A stretch of DNA of 44,461 bases. Origin: Bacillota bacterium. Lineage in GTDB: Bacteria > Bacillota > Limnochordia > Limnochordales > ZCTH02-B6. The DNA lies in the NCBI GenBank assembly GCA_017656145.1, contig JACDOI010000020.1, positions 1 to 44,461 of the forward strand, read 5' to 3'. Below are positions 20,909 through 30,784 of this stretch, piece after piece (within the stretch, counting starts at the first letter, position 1; every line of letters starts with the position of its first letter). Made by a program: the position numbers and the translations under genes. The notes under the pieces were generated by a model. It was not told where the DNA came from. It made no database searches and saw nothing but the letters and a program-made list of their open reading frames with translations.

Positions 20909-22336
20909 TTGGCGGTCAGGCTTTCTCCCGAAGAAGCCCGGCGAGCGATGCGGGCCAGCACGCTCGAAGGCGCCTTCGCCAGCGCGAGCGACAACGCTGC
21001 CGCGCCGTTTCTCCCGTTATACGGCTTGAGCCTGGGCGCGACATCAGCCCACATCGGGCTATTGGCCGCGCTGCCCAATCTGTTGACCAACGGGCTTCAG
21101 GTGCCATGGGCGGTACTCACCGAGCGGCTGGGCCGCCGGAATCAGGTGATGCTCTGGGGCGCAGTGGGGAGCCGGGTTCTCTGGCTCCCCTTGGTGCTTT
21201 TGCCGTGGCTGGGTCTTGGGTCGCTGGCGGTTCCCGCGTTGCTGGTGGCGGTCGGCCTCCGGGCGGCGGTGGCGGGGATGGTGGGTCCCGCCTGGACGTC
21301 GCTGATGGCCGACCTGGTGCCGCGACGGTTGCGGGGGATGTACTTCGCCAACCGCAACATCGTGGCGAACGTGTCCGCTCTGTCGGCGATTGTTTTGGCC
21401 GGGATTTTGGTCGAAGCCGGCGGGGATCCAGGCGGGTACCAGCTCGTATTCGGCTTTGCGGTCTTGACCGGGCTGATCGCCGGGGCGTACATGCGGCAAA
21501 TGCCCGACCTGCCATGGGAAGGACGACCGACGACGGCGGCCCAAGGGCGTGGCTCGCGACGGACGTGGTTTGGCTGGCTAGAAGACCGCAATTTCAACCG
21601 GTACTGCTCCGCGTCGTTTCTGTGGGCGCTGGCGGTCAACTTGCCGGCGCCCTTGTTCGCCGTATACTACGTGACGCATCTTGGCGGCACTCCGGCCGGG
21701 TGGGGGCTGGTGACGGCCGCGAATGTTGCCGCTACGGTCCTTGGCCAGCGCTATTGGGGCCTGCTCAGCCAGCGCTTCGGGGAAAAGCAGGTCATGCTCG
21801 TATCGGGCGCCGGGGCGTGCCTGTTGCCTCTGCTGTGGCTCGCGGCGCCGTCGGCGCTTTGGGCTCTGGCGGTCAACGGCCTGGGCGGTTTCGTTTGGGC
21901 CGGCTATAACCTCGCCAACTTCAACCTCCTCCTCAGCCTCGCGCCGGCGGTGCGCCGCACTACGTTCGTCGCGATCTACAACACCATCATCGGCCTGGGA
22001 GCGGCCCTAGGGCCGCTCATCGGCGGTTATCTGGCCGACCTGGCAGGGATTCCGGTGGTGCTGCTCATCTCAGGGGTCTCCCGGTTCTTCGCACTTTGGG
22101 TGTTCTCCCGCCGCGTCGAGCAGCGGACCCGTCCGATGACCGCTGCGGACTTCCTCCCGCTCTGGGTGAAGATGTGGCGCCAGACTGGGACTCGGGCGGT
22201 GCTGGCCCGGGTACGGTTGTCGCTCCGGCGACCCCGTCCCCGGCGGCGGCAGCTGGACCGGTTGGCCCCCTCTCCCCGGCGGTCGCTGCCGAATGAGACC
22301 TCCCGGGATCGGCCGAACGGCAACGATGACCAGTGA
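20909..22336 (+). CDS. Major facilitator superfamily transporter
   Basis: The 475-residue protein has about 12 membrane helices and MFS signatures (TERLGRRNQVMLWG between helices 2 and 3, MADLVPRRLRGMYFANRN, and GLLSQRFGEKQVML in the second half). The C-terminal ~60 residues are an Arg/Pro-rich cytoplasmic tail. The substrate is unknown. TTG at 20909 starts the frame with only a modest ribosome binding site, and an ATG at 20948 is an alternative. It lies downstream of glyA on the same strand. Confidence 0.88.
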   Translation: MAVRLSPEEARRAMRASTLEGAFASASDNAAAPFLPLYGLSLGATSAHIGLLAALPNLLTNGLQVPWAVLTERLGRRNQVMLWGAVGSRVLWLPLVLLPWLGLGSLAVPALLVAVGLRAAVAGMVGPAWTSLMADLVPRRLRGMYFANRNIVANVSALSAIVLAGILVEAGGDPGGYQLVFGFAVLTGLIAGAYMRQMPDLPWEGRPTTAAQGRGSRRTWFGWLEDRNFNRYCSASFLWALAVNLPAPLFAVYYVTHLGGTPAGWGLVTAANVAATVLGQRYWGLLSQRFGEKQVMLVSGAGACLLPLLWLAAPSALWALAVNGLGGFVWAGYNLANFNLLLSLAPAVRRTTFVAIYNTIIGLGAALGPLIGGYLADLAGIPVVLLISGVSRFFALWVFSRRVEQRTRPMTAADFLPLWVKMWRQTGTRAVLARVRLSLRRPRPRRRQLDRLAPSPRRSLPNETSRDRPNGNDDQ

Positions 22337-23710
<1,374 letters not shown>

Positions 23711-23783
23711 TTCGGACGTGTGCCCCCGGGGGGCGGGGCATCCCCGGCCCTTCCGGGGGCCGAAGTGCGGGAAGACTTGCTAT

Positions 23784-23873
23784 TGGCGGAAGGGGTGGGA
23801 TTCGAACCCACGGAGAGCTTGCGCCCTCGGCGGTTTTCAAGACCGCTGCCGTCGGCCGCTTGGCTACCCTTCC
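23784..23873 (-). tRNA. tRNA-Ser(UGA)
   Basis: A 90-base class II tRNA with encoded CCA. The acceptor GGAAGGG pairs with CCCTTCC with discriminator G. The anticodon loop CTTGAAA gives anticodon TGA, a long variable arm is present (CGAGGGCGCAAGCTC), and the T-arm contains GGTTCGAATCC. It faces the 3-prime end of serS. Confidence 0.97.
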
Positions 23874-23909
23874 GCGCCCGCCTGCCAGCGCCCGACCGCT
23901 AGCATGGCC

Positions 23910-23939
23910 ATTGTACCGCGCTCCTGCCGTCCCTGTCCA
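23910..23939 (-). promoter_or_regulatory. Promoter for tRNA-Ser(UGA)
   Basis: On the minus strand TGGACA (plus 23934-23939) and TACAAT (plus 23910-23915) are spaced by 18 bp, 36 bases before the mature 5-prime end. Confidence 0.6.
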
Positions 23940-23969
23940 GGGAGGTGGCCGCGCCGGGCCTTGCCTGTA

Positions 23970-24362
23970 TCACTCTGCCCCAGGGAGCCGTCCTGATTGC
24001 AGCCAGCTGCCCAGGACCATCCCCGCCAGCACTGCGGCCCCAGCGACCGCCAGGCTCACGGAAGCGTAGAGCGCGGCGGCCGAAAAAGAGCGCTCTCGAA
24101 GAAGGTTAATCGTCTCCCAAGCAAACGTGGAAAATGTCGTGAAAGAACCCAGGAATCCGGTTCCCACGGCAGCCGCCCACAGCACCCGGTCTGAAAGGAC
24201 GGTCAGGAAAAACCCGAGGGCGAAAGCCCCGAGCATATTGACAATGAAGGTTCCCCAAGGGAGAACCGCATTTGGAGCCTGCTCCTGAATGAACCGCCCG
24301 AGCCAAAATCTCGACAGGGCACCCAGCGAACCTCCGATGGCGATGACGACAGCGGCTTTCAT
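23970..24362 (-). CDS. crcB: Fluoride channel CrcB/FluC
   Basis: FluC proteins are dual-topology dimers that let F- leave the cell. The 130-residue protein has four membrane helices and the family motifs GGSLGALSRFWLGR, GTFIVNMLGAFALGFF and GFLGSFTTFSTFAWE. Only one crcB gene is present, which suits a homodimer. The ATG at 24362 has GGAGGG 14 bases upstream, a long spacing. A near-consensus promoter lies upstream; no convincing fluoride riboswitch was found. Confidence 0.93.
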   Translation of the reverse strand: MKAAVVIAIGGSLGALSRFWLGRFIQEQAPNAVLPWGTFIVNMLGAFALGFFLTVLSDRVLWAAAVGTGFLGSFTTFSTFAWETINLLRERSFSAAALYASVSLAVAGAAVLAGMVLGSWLQSGRLPGAE

Positions 24363-24408
24363 GTGGCAGACTGTGTCCCTCCATTCCCGGTGTGCATCGC
24401 CCTAGACC

Positions 24409-24437
24409 ACTATAGCCCTGCGCAAAGAGCGGGTCAA
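24409..24437 (-). promoter_or_regulatory. Sigma-A promoter for crcB
   Basis: On the minus strand TTGACC (plus 24432-24437) and TATAGT (plus 24409-24414) are separated by exactly 17 bp, giving a leader of about 40 bases before the crcB ATG. Confidence 0.75.
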
Positions 24438-24558
24438 ACCTCTGCTGCCCCGGGCCGAGCCTTTCTGGGACCGGGAACTTCCGGGTGAATCCCGTTCGCC
24501 CGGAACGGCCATGCTACCGGTGCTTCTCCGATGCTGGGCCGGTTGGGACGGGAACGGG

Positions 24559-25851
24559 ATGAACAAGCGGCAGCTCGTACACATCGCCGTACTGGCAGCG
24601 GTACCGTTCGTGATGGTCTTGGGCAACTCGATGCTCATTCCCGTCTTTCCGCAGCTCAGGCAGGCCATGGATCTGACCTCGTTCCAGGTCGGCCTCCTCG
24701 TAACCGCATTCTCAGTGCCCGCGGCCATCGTCATTCCGGCGGCGGGGGTTTTGTCCGATCATATCGGGCGGCGCAAGGTCATCGGTCCGGCCCTCATCGT
24801 GTACGGCGCCGGCGGGCTCATCGCTGGCTTGGCCGCGGTGCTCGTGAGCGAGCCGTATCCGGTGGTGCTGGCTGGGCGCATCGTGCAAGGCGTCGGCGCG
24901 GGCGGCACATACTTGCTGGCCGTAGCCCTTGCCGGGGACATCTTCCGAACCGGCGGCCGCACGCAAGTACTCGGAATTTTGGAGGCGGCGAACGGGCTCG
25001 GCAAGGTGACAAGCCCCATCCTCGGCGCCCTGGTGGGCCTCATATCCTGGTGGGCACCCTTTTTCGTGTATGGGCTGCTGGCCATTCCAGCAGCGCTGGG
25101 CGTTTGGTTTCTCGTGGATGAACCGCCGCTGGAGAAAGGCCGCGGCCTGCGGGAGTACGGCCGGGCTCTGAAGCGGATCTTTCGCGAGCGCGGAGGAACC
25201 CTCTGCGCGACGTATGGGGTTGGCATGACAGTCTTGTTCGTACTGTTTGGAGCGCTGTCGTTCGTCGCCGACGAGTTGCCGCGGCGCTACGGCATCAGCG
25301 GGCTCGCAAGCGGCCTTGTACTGGCCCTGCCGGTGGGGACGATGGCGGTCACCGCCTATGTCGCGGGAACATACTTCCAGCACCGGATGGCCATGTTGAA
25401 ACCCGTTATCGTAGGCGGAACGGCGCTGGCCGCAGCTTCATTGGGAGTCTCAGCCCTTTGGGAGTCGCTGGTGCCGTTCATAGCGGCCTTGAGCGTGCTG
25501 GGTATCGGCATCGGATCGGTGTTGCCCGCAATCAACACGTTGGTCACCAGCGCCGCCGACCGGACGGAACGGGGCCTGGTCACATCCCTTTACGGCGCGG
25601 TGCGGTTTGCCGGCGTCGCCCTCGGTCCGCCGGCGTTTGCGATGGCCTTGGAGCTGGGACGGGCCGCGATGCTCGTTGGTGCGGCGGCTTTGGCCGCAGC
25701 GGCATTGGCGCTCGGGTGGTGGGCCATCAAGCCTGGCGTGTTGCTGGAAGCCCAAAAGGCCGACCGGCCGGTCGGTGAGCGGCCAGCGGGTGACGGGCAA
25801 GACCGGGAAGGGACGCGCCCGGCGTTGAGGGAACTTGAGAGAAAGGGGTGA
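24559..25851 (+). CDS. MFS drug-efflux-type transporter
   Basis: The 430-residue protein has 12 predicted helices. It carries MFS motif A (GVLSDHIGRRKVIGPALIV) and antiporter-type motif C-like glycines (EAANGLGKVTSPILGALVG), which point to a proton-coupled exporter. The substrate is unknown. The C-terminal 35 residues are charged and probably cytoplasmic. ATG at 24559 follows GGGACGGG; an upstream in-frame ATG at 24511 lacks family similarity. It is divergent from crcB and is followed after 18 bases by the DUF309 gene. Confidence 0.9.
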   Translation: MNKRQLVHIAVLAAVPFVMVLGNSMLIPVFPQLRQAMDLTSFQVGLLVTAFSVPAAIVIPAAGVLSDHIGRRKVIGPALIVYGAGGLIAGLAAVLVSEPYPVVLAGRIVQGVGAGGTYLLAVALAGDIFRTGGRTQVLGILEAANGLGKVTSPILGALVGLISWWAPFFVYGLLAIPAALGVWFLVDEPPLEKGRGLREYGRALKRIFRERGGTLCATYGVGMTVLFVLFGALSFVADELPRRYGISGLASGLVLALPVGTMAVTAYVAGTYFQHRMAMLKPVIVGGTALAAASLGVSALWESLVPFIAALSVLGIGIGSVLPAINTLVTSAADRTERGLVTSLYGAVRFAGVALGPPAFAMALELGRAAMLVGAAALAAAALALGWWAIKPGVLLEAQKADRPVGERPAGDGQDREGTRPALRELERKG

Positions 25852-25869
25852 AGGAAGGGGGAGCAGACC

Positions 25870-26235
25870 ATGTCCGGTCGCCAGCCGCCCGAGCTTGCGG
25901 AGTTTGTCAGGTTGTTCAACGCCGGCCGCTACTTCGAGAGCCATGAAGTGCTGGAGGAAGTTTGGAACCTCAACCGGAGCAACCGGTTTTACAAGGCCCT
26001 CATCCAGATGGCCGGAGCGCTCCACCACTGGGAGGAAGCTAGCTACTTTTGGGCTGAGAGCTTGTTCCGGGGTGCGGCGGACTTGCTTGAACCGTACCGG
26101 CCCCGCCATGCGGGCCTGGAGGTGGACGGGCTCATCCAGCTTTTGCGCACGTGCGCGGATATCGCTCGCGCGAAGCGCCGGGATCGGGACGGCGAGTACA
26201 AGTTGCCGCCGCTCGTCTTGACTCTCGAACGGTAA
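25870..26235 (+). CDS. DUF309 family protein
   Basis: The 121-residue protein contains the DUF309 core FNAGRYFESHEVLEEVWNL, followed by FYKALIQMAGALHHWEEAS, with the conserved Glu/His/Glu pattern of a small helical bundle. The function of the family is unknown. The ATG at 25870 has AAGGAAGGGGG upstream. It is tightly linked to the preceding MFS gene, so the two are probably cotranscribed. Confidence 0.9.
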   Translation: MSGRQPPELAEFVRLFNAGRYFESHEVLEEVWNLNRSNRFYKALIQMAGALHHWEEASYFWAESLFRGAADLLEPYRPRHAGLEVDGLIQLLRTCADIARAKRRDRDGEYKLPPLVLTLER

Positions 26236-26279
26236 ACCGCGAGCTCAGGTGGAGGGGCCTCAGCTTGGGCGAAGGGGCG

Positions 26280-26606
26280 TTAGCCCATGCGCAGGCCGAG
26301 GAAAAAGCCGACCACGAAGCTGCCGGCCACGGGAATGAGCGCGTCGAGGGAATGGGCCCATTCGGTCAAGATAGCCAGAATGCCCCCGGATTCTTCCACA
26401 GTGCGCACGTAGAGGTCTTCAAACGTATCCCAGTGGATGGTGATCAGGCCAAAGTGCTGCAAAGCCAGGGCGGTCAGCACCGCGACGCCTCCAAGGAGGA
26501 GAGCGGCCTTGAGCGCCTTCTTGAGGGTGAACCCGAGCGCCACGCCGAGCAGGGTTCCCAGGGCGAGCTGCTCGCCGAGGACGGGCCAGTCAATCTCCGC
26601 CAGCAA
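26280..26606 (-). CDS. FUN14-like small membrane protein
   Basis: The 108-residue protein has three hydrophobic segments. The pattern LGTLLGVALGFTLKKALKAALLLGGVAVL followed by LQHFGLITIHW resembles FUN14-domain proteins, and the C-terminal segment ends PVAGSFVVGFFLGLRMG. The bacterial role is unknown. TTG at 26606 has GGGAGG eight bases upstream. The frame extends to 26660 but runs into the tRNA-Ser terminator region. It is convergent with the DUF309 gene. Confidence 0.75.
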   Translation of the reverse strand: MLAEIDWPVLGEQLALGTLLGVALGFTLKKALKAALLLGGVAVLTALALQHFGLITIHWDTFEDLYVRTVEESGGILAILTEWAHSLDALIPVAGSFVVGFFLGLRMG

Positions 26607-26644
26607 ACAGGCCACCTCCCGGAGACTCGTTCCCCCAACGGTAG

Positions 26645-26670
26645 AAAAAGACCGGCGCACCGAGCGCCGG
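26645..26670 (-). terminator. Intrinsic terminator of tRNA-Ser(GCU)
   Basis: Reading the minus strand, CCGGCGC and GCGCCGG arms (plus 26664-26670 and 26652-26658) enclose a five-base loop and are followed by C and TTTTT (plus 26645-26649). It lies just downstream of the tRNA 3-prime end. Confidence 0.85.
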
Positions 26671-26677
26671 CTAAGCG

Positions 26678-26771
26678 TGGCGGAGGAGGAGGGATTCGAA
26701 CCCTCGGCAGGGGTTTTAGCCCCTGCTACGGTTTAGCAAACCGCTCTCGTAGGCCTCTTGAGTACTCCTCC
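26678..26771 (-). tRNA. tRNA-Ser(GCU)
   Basis: A 94-base class II tRNA with encoded CCA. The acceptor GGAGGAG pairs with CTCCTCC. The anticodon stem-loop GCGGT-TTGCTAA-ACCGT gives GCT. A long variable arm with AGGGGCTAAAACCCCT is present, and the T-arm holds GGTTCGAATCC. This is the second tRNA-Ser in the window and has its own promoter and terminator. Confidence 0.96.
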
Positions 26772-26792
26772 GCGGTGACTAGTTTTGTCGCC

Positions 26793-26821
26793 AGTATATC
26801 ACATCCGCTCGCCGGCGTCAA
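26793..26821 (-). promoter_or_regulatory. Sigma-A promoter for tRNA-Ser(GCU)
   Basis: On the minus strand TTGACG (plus 26816-26821) and TATACT (plus 26793-26798) are separated by exactly 17 bp, 21 bases before the tRNA. Confidence 0.85.
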
Positions 26822-26949
26822 TTTGCCGGCGCCCGGGCGCCGGGTGACCGCCGGGAACGGGAAGCCCCAGCGAAGCCCGGTCCAGAGGGCTTCTCCGGGC
26901 TGGGAAGCGGGATGCCGGCGGGAGCGGCACGAGGGAGGTTCCGGCACAC

Positions 26950-27483
26950 ATGAGGGCAGATGCTGCCATCCAAGGGGAGCGATTTCGGCTGCGCCCGCTG
27001 CGGAAAGAAGACCTGCCGCGGCGGCTGGAAATGATTAACGATCCCGGCGTGCAGCGGCTCTGGATCGGCCTGCCGGCGGACAAAAACGATTTGGATGCCC
27101 TGGAAATGTGGTTTTACATGGTAAGCGAGGACCCCTACAGCGAGCAGTGGGCTGTCGAAACGCTGGACGGGCGCTACGTCGGCGACATCGACCTGCACAG
27201 CATCGACGCGTCCCGCAGGGAGGCGTGGCTGTCGCCCATGATCGGCGATCCGATCGCCTGGGATCGGGAGTCCCGGCGAGATATCCTGGTGACCGTCCTG
27301 AGGTACGCCCTACATGACAAGGACTTGCACAAAATCAGCATTCAGATGCCCGACAGCGATCGGGAAGGTGTCGAGCTCCTGCAGGAGCTGGGGTTCCGGA
27401 TTGTGGATCAAGCGGAGCTGGACATCTTCGACGGGGTCAACGAGCTGACGCTGGAGCTTTTGGCAACGGACTTTTCTCCGTAA
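26950..27483 (+). CDS. GNAT-family N-acetyltransferase
   Basis: The 177-residue protein has a RimJ/RimL-like GNAT layout: GERFRLRPLRKEDLPRRLEMINDP at the N-terminus, YVGDIDLHSID as the beta4 strand, RRDILVTVLRYALHDKDLHKISIQMPDSDREGVELLQELGF as the acetyl-CoA-binding helix region. The expected Q/R-x-x-G-x-G/A loop is replaced by WDRESRRDILV, so cofactor binding may be altered. The substrate is unknown. The ATG at 26950 has GGGAGG upstream. Confidence 0.85.
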   Translation: MRADAAIQGERFRLRPLRKEDLPRRLEMINDPGVQRLWIGLPADKNDLDALEMWFYMVSEDPYSEQWAVETLDGRYVGDIDLHSIDASRREAWLSPMIGDPIAWDRESRRDILVTVLRYALHDKDLHKISIQMPDSDREGVELLQELGFRIVDQAELDIFDGVNELTLELLATDFSP

Positions 27484-27588
27484 CCGGGCGGTGGCCGAGG
27501 GGAGGCGCGTCCACCCGCACGATGGGGGATAAGAAGGGCTCGAGATTGCGGGCGAGTAAGATCTGGGACAAAAAAGGGGTTGGGAACC

Positions 27589-28149
27589 GTGGACTGGCGT
27601 GCCGTCTTTGAGCGGGCGTTGCCTTACGAGCAATATTTGCAGGCCCACGGCACCGCCGCCCACCGGGAACGGTGGCAGGCGGTGTACGACCGGGTGAGGT
27701 TGACCGACGCCCAGCGGGAGCTTTTGCGCGGCTTCACCCGGCGCATGAACGTCCTGGTGCTGGCCGGGACATGGTGCGGCGACTGCGTCAACCAGTGCCC
27801 CATCCTGCAACGCGTCGCGGAAGCCGCCGGCGTCATCGACCTGCGGTTTTTCGACCGGGATGCGGATGCGCACGTGACCGGACAGCTCAAGGTCAACGGC
27901 GGCTCCCGGGTGCCGGTGGCGGTCTTCTTGAGCGAGGACTTCTTCGAATGCTCCCGATACGGCGACCGGACGCTTGCATTTTATCGCAAGCTGGCTCGGG
28001 AGCAGCTGGGCCCCTCGTGCCCGGCGGGTATCGCGCCTCCCAGCGATGACGTCCTGGCGGAAGCGACCCGGGAGTGGCTGGCGGAGGTGGAGCGGGTCCA
28101 ACTCATGTTGCGCCTCTCGCCCCGGCTCCGGGAGAAATACGGAGACTAG
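27589..28149 (+). CDS. Thioredoxin-fold protein
   Basis: The 186-residue cytoplasmic protein contains a thioredoxin active site TWCGDCVNQCP (Cys63 and Cys66, with a third Cys at 70), then LRFFDRDAD and GGSRVPVAVFLSEDF with the conserved cis-Pro region. It resembles thioredoxin-family proteins of Bacillota and Deinococcus-Thermus with a helical N-terminal extension. A disulfide or bacillithiol-linked reductase role is plausible but not shown. GTG at 27589 has AAGGGG nine bases upstream; the TTG at 27580 is too close to it. Confidence 0.85.
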   Translation: MDWRAVFERALPYEQYLQAHGTAAHRERWQAVYDRVRLTDAQRELLRGFTRRMNVLVLAGTWCGDCVNQCPILQRVAEAAGVIDLRFFDRDADAHVTGQLKVNGGSRVPVAVFLSEDFFECSRYGDRTLAFYRKLAREQLGPSCPAGIAPPSDDVLAEATREWLAEVERVQLMLRLSPRLREKYGD

Positions 28150-28166
28150 CGCCGCGTCCGGCTGCC

Positions 28167-28195
28167 TTGACGAAGCCGGAAATAAAGGGTATAGT
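28167..28195 (+). promoter_or_regulatory. Strong sigma-A promoter of the mannosyl operon
   Basis: TTGACG (28167-28172) and TATAGT (28190-28195) have a 17-bp spacer. An 8-bp inverted repeat, CCGGAAAT (28176-28183) and ATTTCCGG (28225-28232), begins in the spacer and ends about 37 bases after the -10, so it could be an operator or form part of the leader RNA. Confidence 0.75.
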
Positions 28196-28457
28196 AATAG
28201 ACAACAATGGTTTTATTAGCAATCATTTCCGGTGAGTGCTAGAGGAGGCCGCGCCCGCGCCTCTGAACCGCCGGCTTGCTCCGCATCGCCATCCCGCAGG
28301 CGGAATCAAGGCCCGTGCGCGCCGTGCGGGATACGCATCGACCGTCCGTTTGCCCGTTTCTTTCATGTTTGCCTCAAGTGTTCGGTATCCCCGGCCGCGA
28401 CGCGCCGGTCCGGTCGATCGAGTTGGTTCCAGTGTTCAGTCCGGGAGGTGATGGGGA
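28196..28457 (+). other. Long structured 5-prime leader, no assigned class
   Basis: About 250 bases of transcript would precede the glycosyltransferase gene. The first 35 bases are AT-rich, unlike the surroundings. Further on are complementary pairs: AGAGG with CCTCT around 28240-28264, and ATCCCGCA (28291-28298) with TGCGGGAT (28325-28332). No c-di-GMP, SAM, TPP, cobalamin or other riboswitch core was recognised, and no T-run terminator is evident. A frame of 71 codons (28236-28451) is open but has no protein-like features. Confidence 0.4.
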
Positions 28458-30773
28458 ATGCCCCCTGCGTTCAGCGTGCTGTTTCTCGGCTCCTACCCGC
28501 CGCGGCAGTGCGGCATCGCTGCCTTTACCCACGATTTGGCGAGCGCGTTGGGGAAAGAGTCCGGCTGCAGCTTTCAGGTGGCAGCCGTCACGCCGCCCGG
28601 GCGGTCGTATGACTACCCGCCCGAAGTGGCCTTCGAGATCCGGCAGGATCAGGCCGCGGACTACCGGCACGCGGCGCTTCTGGCCAACCGATCGCCGGCC
28701 GACGTATTGTCGGTTCAGCACGAGTTCGGCCTGTTCGGGGGGCCGGCGGGAAATTACGTGTCGGAGATGCTGCGCCACGTGGAGAAGCCCGTGGTGACGA
28801 CGCTGCACACCGTCCTCGGGCGCCCGTCGCCCGAGTACCGGTCGGCGACGCTGGAACTCATCCGCTATTCGGACCGTCTGGTGGTTATGAGTGAAGTGTC
28901 CCGCCGGATATTGATCGAGCGATACGGCGCGCCTGCCGACCGGATCGTCCTCATCCCCCACGGCGTGCCGGAAATGCCCGAGGCAGATCCGGAGGCGCTC
29001 AGGCGGGAGTTGGGCCTTGAAGGGCGGTTTGTGGTTCTGACCTTCGGGTTGCTCAGCCGCAACAAGGGCATCGAACTGGTGCTCGAGGCGCTGCCGGCAG
29101 TAATCGGCCGGCATCCCGAAGTGCTTTACGTCGTGCTGGGAGCCACCCACCCGGAGGTGAGGCGGCGGGAAGGCGAAGGGTACCGGCTGTTTCTCGAAGG
29201 CAAAGTGCGCGAATTGGGGCTTTCGGATCACGTTCGGTTCATCAACCGGTTCGTCGACTCCGACGCGTTGATCCGCTACATTCAGGCCAGCGACGTGTAC
29301 GCGACGCCGTATCTCAACGAGGAGCAGGTAGTCAGCGGCACCCTGTCCTATGCGCTGGCCATGGGCAAGCCCATCGTCTCCACGCCGTACTGGTACGCCC
29401 GGGAGCTGTTGGCCGAGGGACGCGGGATGCTGGTGCCCTTCGGAGACGCCCCAGCCATGGCCCGGGCCATCGCCCGCCTGGTGGAGGACGAAGAAACGTA
29501 TGGGCAAATCGCCCTCGCTGCCAAACGCTACGGCCGGAGGATGATGTGGCCGGAGGTGGCCCGTCAATACGCCTGGATCTTCGGGGAGGTGGCCGCCGCA
29601 GCCGGCGGCCGGCGGGCGCCGGTTTGGCCGTCGGCTGAGGTGGTGTCGCCTTTGGCGCTGCCCGAGGTGCGGCTCGACCATTTGCACCGCCTGTCCGATG
29701 AGACGGGTCTCATCCAGCACGCCACCTACGGCGTGCCCGATCCGAAGTTCGGATATAGCTCCGACGACGCGGGCCGGGCGCTGGCGGTTCTGTTGTTCGT
29801 GTACGAGCGGCAAGGGGGTGCGGACGCGCTGGCGCTCGTGGCCCGGTACATGACGTTTTTGCGTTACGCCCAAACGGACGACGGCCATTTCCATAACTTC
29901 GTCGGCTACGACCGGCGGTTTTTGGACGATCGGGGAAGCGAGGATACGCTGGGGCGGGTCGTCTGGGGTCTTGGCCACGTCGTCCGGGCGGCTCCGGACG
30001 CGGGCATGCGCCGTCTGGCCCGCCAGATGATGGAGGAGGCTCGCCCGCATCTGGAGCGGCTTACGTACCCCCGGGCCAAGGCGTACGCGATCATGGGCCT
30101 TGTCGCCTTTCTCGAAGCCCATCCGGACGCCAGGCCGTGGCGGGCGCTCGTTGCGCGGCTGGGAGAGGACCTGGCAGATTTGTACGAAGAGAACGCCCGG
30201 CCCGGTTGGGAGTGGTTTGAACCGACGCTGACCTACGGCAACGCCAAGCTGTGCGAGGCGCTGTTGGCCGCCCATCAGGCCACCGGCGACGAGCGGCTGC
30301 GCCGGGTGGGCCTGTTGAGCCTGGACTTCCTCTGGGACTACCTGTGGAACGGCACGTACATCGACCTGGTGGGCAACCAAGGATGGGCGTCCCGGGACGG
30401 GAATCGCGCGGTGTTCGGCCAGCAGCCCATCGACGCAGGGTATTTGGTGGAAGCGTGCGTGAGGGCCCACGCCGTCACCGGCGACGTCCGGTACGCCCGG
30501 GCGGCCCGCCACGCCTTTGAGTGGTTTTTCGGCCGCAACCGGCTGGGACAGCCGCTTTACGAACCGGACAGCGGCGCTGTTTCCGACGGGCTGGATCCCG
30601 AAGGAAAAAGCCCCAACCAGGGCGCCGAATCAGTCATTTGTTACTTGCTGGCCAGGTTGGCGATGGACCAGCTCTCGGAGGTGCCGGCCGACGGGCCGGA
30701 GCCGGCTGTTGCCCCGGTCCACGCCGTCCGGCAAGAAGGCCCGGTGCCGGTGCAGGCCGACCAGGCGGTATAG
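28458..30773 (+). CDS. GT4 glycosyltransferase fused to a six-hairpin glycosidase-like domain
   Basis: The 771-residue protein has two parts. Residues about 1-385 form a GT-B, GT4-family glycosyltransferase: SYPPRQCGIAAFTHDLASAL (acceptor side), VQHEFGLFGG, VVTTLHTVLG, then LTFGLLSRNKGIELVLEALP and the nucleotide-sugar segment TPYLNEEQVVSGTLSYALAMGKPIVST. Residues about 400-740 look like an alpha/alpha toroid (six-hairpin glycosidase-like), with FGYSSDDAGRAL, WEWFEPTLTYGNAKLCEALL and VGNQGWASRDG. The neighbouring GDP-mannose pathway genes make mannosyl transfer likely. ATG at 28458 follows GGGAGGTGATGGGG. Whether the second domain hydrolyses or only binds glycans is not known. Confidence 0.88.
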   Translation: MPPAFSVLFLGSYPPRQCGIAAFTHDLASALGKESGCSFQVAAVTPPGRSYDYPPEVAFEIRQDQAADYRHAALLANRSPADVLSVQHEFGLFGGPAGNYVSEMLRHVEKPVVTTLHTVLGRPSPEYRSATLELIRYSDRLVVMSEVSRRILIERYGAPADRIVLIPHGVPEMPEADPEALRRELGLEGRFVVLTFGLLSRNKGIELVLEALPAVIGRHPEVLYVVLGATHPEVRRREGEGYRLFLEGKVRELGLSDHVRFINRFVDSDALIRYIQASDVYATPYLNEEQVVSGTLSYALAMGKPIVSTPYWYARELLAEGRGMLVPFGDAPAMARAIARLVEDEETYGQIALAAKRYGRRMMWPEVARQYAWIFGEVAAAAGGRRAPVWPSAEVVSPLALPEVRLDHLHRLSDETGLIQHATYGVPDPKFGYSSDDAGRALAVLLFVYERQGGADALALVARYMTFLRYAQTDDGHFHNFVGYDRRFLDDRGSEDTLGRVVWGLGHVVRAAPDAGMRRLARQMMEEARPHLERLTYPRAKAYAIMGLVAFLEAHPDARPWRALVARLGEDLADLYEENARPGWEWFEPTLTYGNAKLCEALLAAHQATGDERLRRVGLLSLDFLWDYLWNGTYIDLVGNQGWASRDGNRAVFGQQPIDAGYLVEACVRAHAVTGDVRYARAARHAFEWFFGRNRLGQPLYEPDSGAVSDGLDPEGKSPNQGAESVICYLLARLAMDQLSEVPADGPEPAVAPVHAVRQEGPVPVQADQAV

Positions 30774-30784
30774 AGGTGATGGAC

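Noticed and set aside
24363-24408. GGGCGATG element in the crcB leader as a fluoride riboswitch
   Set aside because: The matching CGCCC closure and the downstream GATG/CTAC part of the crcB motif are missing, and the leader is only about 40 bases.
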